Of a stretch of DNA of 64,000 bases, positions 62,082 to 64,000 are shown in pieces. This DNA is from Ruminococcus sp. (lineage in GTDB: Bacteria > Bacillota > Clostridia > Oscillospirales > Ruminococcaceae): NCBI GenBank assembly GCA_017516465.1, contig JAFXCR010000055.1, forward strand, positions 1 through 64,000, read 5' to 3'. Positions within the stretch are counted from its first letter, which is position 1. Each line of letters starts with the position of its first letter. The position numbers and the translations under genes are program-made. Under the pieces are notes generated by a model. That model did not search any database. It was not told the DNA's origin and saw only the letters and a list, made by a program, of their open reading frames with translations.

Positions 62082-64000
62082 TCAGCTTATGTCTGCCAGT
62101 TCGAGATAATCTGAACCGTACTGTGAAATATAATCTTTACGTCCCTGAAGATCATCTCCGAGAAGCATTTCAAATACATCTGCTGATTCACGGATATCTT
62201 CCGCTGAAACTTTGATAAGACGGCGTGTTTCGGGATTCATAGTTGTAAGGCTCATCATGTCAGGTTCGTTTTCACCAAGACCTTTTGAACGCTGTATGGT
62301 ATGCTTTTTATCGCCGATGAGATTGAGTATACGCTGTTTTTCCTGTTCAGTATAAGCAAAATAAGTTTTTTCCTTAGTATTTATTTCAAAAAGCGGCGAT
62401 TCTGCAATATAGACATATCCCTTTTCGATGAGTGTTGGAGTAAGACGATACAGCATCGTAAGAATCAGGGTTCTGATCTGGAAACCGTCAACATCTGCAT
62501 CGGTACATATAACGATTTTGCTCCAGCGGAAATTGTCAATATTAAAGGTTGATAGATCTTTATTTGCCTTTGTATTTACCTCTACACCACAGCCAAGAAC
62601 CTTTATTAGATCGGTAATTATCTCGCTTTTGAATATCTTTGTATATTCAGCTTTAAGGCAGTTGAGTATCTTTCCTCGAACGGGAATTATAGCCTGAAAT
62701 TCGGCGTCTCGTGCAAGCTTTACTGAACCTAAAGCTGAATCACCCTCAACGATGTATATCTCTCGGCGTGATACATCCTTAGTTCGGCAGTCTACGAATT
62801 TTTCTACCATATTTGAGAGATCAATTGTTCCTGAAAGCTTCTTTTTCATATTAAGACGAGTTTTTTCAGCGTTCTCACGGCTTCGCTTATTAAGGAGAAC
62901 CTGTTCTGATATACGCTTTGCCTCATCCGGATTTTCCATGAAATATACTTCAAGCTGATGCTTAAGAAAATCAGTCATTGCTTCATAGATAAACTTGTTC
63001 GTGATTGCTTTTTTTGTCTGATTTTCGTATGATGTTTGTGTTGAAAAAGATGACGAAACTATAACAAGACATTCCTCAACATCAACAAATGTGATCTTTG
63101 CTTCGTTTTTCTGATATCCGTTCACTGACTTGATATAGGTGTCAAGCTGAGATACGAATGCCTGTTTTACGGCTTTTTCCGGCGAACCTCCGTGCTCAAG
63201 AAAGCTGGAGTTATGATAATATTCCGTTAATTTTACTCTGTTTGAGAAAGTCAGTGCAACATCAAGCTTGACTTTGTACTCCGGCTTATCCTCACGGTCA
63301 CGTCCACGTCTTTCAGCAGTCCAGTGCTGTATGGATGTCATAGCAGCTTCTCCGGCAACTTCCTTTACATAATCAGTGATGCCGTTTTCGTAAATGAATT
63401 CTTCCTCGTCAAAACTTCCGTTTTCGTTCTCAGTTCGGAAAATAAAGAGGATATTAGGATTTACCACAGCCTGACGTTTAAGTATATCACGGAAGAATTC
63501 ATCTGATACCTGTATATCTGTAAATACTTCGAGGTCAGGACGCCAGCGTGTTTTTGTACCCGTCTGTTTTTTCTTGCAGGATTCCTTTTTCAATCCGCCG
63601 ACATTCTCACCTTTTTCAAAATGAAGCTCATACATAAAGCCGTCACGGATAACCTCTACATCCATATATTCAGAAGAAAACTGCGTTGCACAGAGTCCGA
63701 GACCATTAAGTCCGAGAGAATACTCATAGGATTCATCAGAATCGTCATATTTACCGCCGGCATACAGCTCGCAGTAAACGAGTTCCCAGTTGTATCTCTG
63801 TTCGGAATTATTATAATCTACCGGACAGCCTCGTCCGAAATCATGCACTTCAACATCATTGTTACGGTAGTGTGTGATAATAATCTTGTTTCCGTAGCCT
63901 TCTCGTGCCTCATCTATTGAGTTTGAAATTACTTCAAATATAGAATGCTCGCAGCCGTCAAGACCATCCGAGCCGAAAATAACTGCCGGACGCTTTCTTA
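62082..64000 (-). CDS. parE: Topoisomerase IV-type subunit B, 5' end cut by the window edge
   Basis: ATPase subunit partner of ParC. The frame is open to the end of the window, so the start codon is not included; the visible part is about 640 codons. N-terminal ATP-binding motifs are seen: EVISNSIDEA, HDFGRGCPVD and GLNGLGLCATQ. Then the transducer, and the TOPRIM domain with EGDSALG, PVRGKILN and TDADVDG. An internal GTG at 63848 is not the start, because conserved ATPase residues precede it. parC follows 37 nt downstream; both are one operon. Confidence 0.93.
   Translation of the reverse strand, partial: RKRPAVIFGSDGLDGCEHSIFEVISNSIDEAREGYGNKIIITHYRNNDVEVHDFGRGCPVDYNNSEQRYNWELVYCELYAGGKYDDSDESYEYSLGLNGLGLCATQFSSEYMDVEVIRDGFMYELHFEKGENVGGLKKESCKKKQTGTKTRWRPDLEVFTDIQVSDEFFRDILKRQAVVNPNILFIFRTENENGSFDEEEFIYENGITDYVKEVAGEAAMTSIQHWTAERRGRDREDKPEYKVKLDVALTFSNRVKLTEYYHNSSFLEHGGSPEKAVKQAFVSQLDTYIKSVNGYQKNEAKITFVDVEECLVIVSSSFSTQTSYENQTKKAITNKFIYEAMTDFLKHQLEVYFMENPDEAKRISEQVLLNKRSRENAEKTRLNMKKKLSGTIDLSNMVEKFVDCRTKDVSRREIYIVEGDSALGSVKLARDAEFQAIIPVRGKILNCLKAEYTKIFKSEIITDLIKVLGCGVEVNTKANKDLSTFNIDNFRWSKIVICTDADVDGFQIRTLILTMLYRLTPTLIEKGYVYIAESPLFEINTKEKTYFAYTEQEKQRILNLIGDKKHTIQRSKGLGENEPDMMSLTTMNPETRRLIKVSAEDIRESADVFEMLLGDDLQGRKDYISQYGSDYLELADIS

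Noticed and set aside
1..64000. CRISPR arrays, rRNA, tRNA or complete insertion sequences
   Set aside because: No regularly spaced direct repeats, tRNA-like CCA-ended cloverleaf, rRNA sequence or transposase gene was recognised by reading; short or divergent tRNAs could be missed without a dedicated scan.

Overview
The window looks like chromosome of a low-GC, anaerobic, Gram-positive clostridial bacterium, most likely a fibre-degrading Ruminococcus (Oscillospiraceae) close to R. flavefaciens. The evidence is a secreted GH44 glucanase with a C-terminal cellulosomal dockerin, sporulation-type genes (sigK, whiA), HPr kinase with the usual Firmicutes neighbours, two rubrerythrin-type peroxide-defence proteins, a ThiT thiamine transporter, HemZ, and promoters close to TTGACA-17-TATAAT before many transcription units. 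This assignment comes from reading motifs; no database search was done. I saw no rRNA, tRNA, CRISPR array or intact insertion sequence.

Layout. 0-5.4 kb (+): a degraded or non-coding stretch, a Xer-type tyrosine recombinase, asparagine synthase, an HD-domain protein, and an aspartate carbamoyltransferase carrying a PyrI-like zinc domain. 5.5-10 kb (-): a tight operon DUF951 - prfA - tsaC/sua5 - coaE - M18 aminopeptidase. 10.1-11.5 kb (+): a small unknown protein and a triple-S1-domain protein. 11.5-24.1 kb (-): a long run rpe - rnfD-like - rnfE-like - rnfA-like - membrane-anchored putative glycosidase - hprK - murB - rapZ - whiA - dnaE - pfkA; pfkA also has its own promoter. 24.2-39 kb (+): sigK, a DnaD-like and a DnaC/DnaI-like protein, thiT, a mini penicillin-binding transpeptidase, an ExbB/ExbD-like three-gene set, aroB-aroA-aroC plus a DUF4364-like gene, then an XRE regulator translationally coupled to the GH44 cellulase. 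39.1-43.4 kb (-): MBOAT acyltransferase - DHHW protein - cation diffusion facilitator, and a lipoprotein gene. 43.6-52.9 kb (+): recJ, relA/spoT, an MBL hydrolase, hemZ, an RlmD-type methyltransferase, a purine permease. 53.3-64 kb: a PAS/GAF/GGDEF protein, rubrerythrin, a radical SAM protein, a MATE exporter, reverse rubrerythrin, a free-standing glycyl-radical-type domain divergent from a Crp/Fnr regulator, and topoisomerase IV-type parC and parE (parE runs off the window end).

The strongest leads for something new are: (1) an Rnf D-E-A-only set in which three of the four membrane [2Fe-2S] cysteines and the RnfD flavin-attachment motif are gone and rnfB/C/G are absent, which suggests a repurposed Rnf membrane core; (2) an ExbB/ExbD-like energised complex with a third ExbD-fold protein in a monoderm; (3) a chorismate synthase that has lost its first catalytic His and its Gly-Gly-Gly loop; (4) a perfect 22-bp palindrome just downstream of the promoter of a regulator coupled to the cellulase gene; (5) whiA apparently starting at an AUA codon; (6) the stand-alone NrdD-like glycyl radical domain beside a Crp/Fnr regulator and palindromes.
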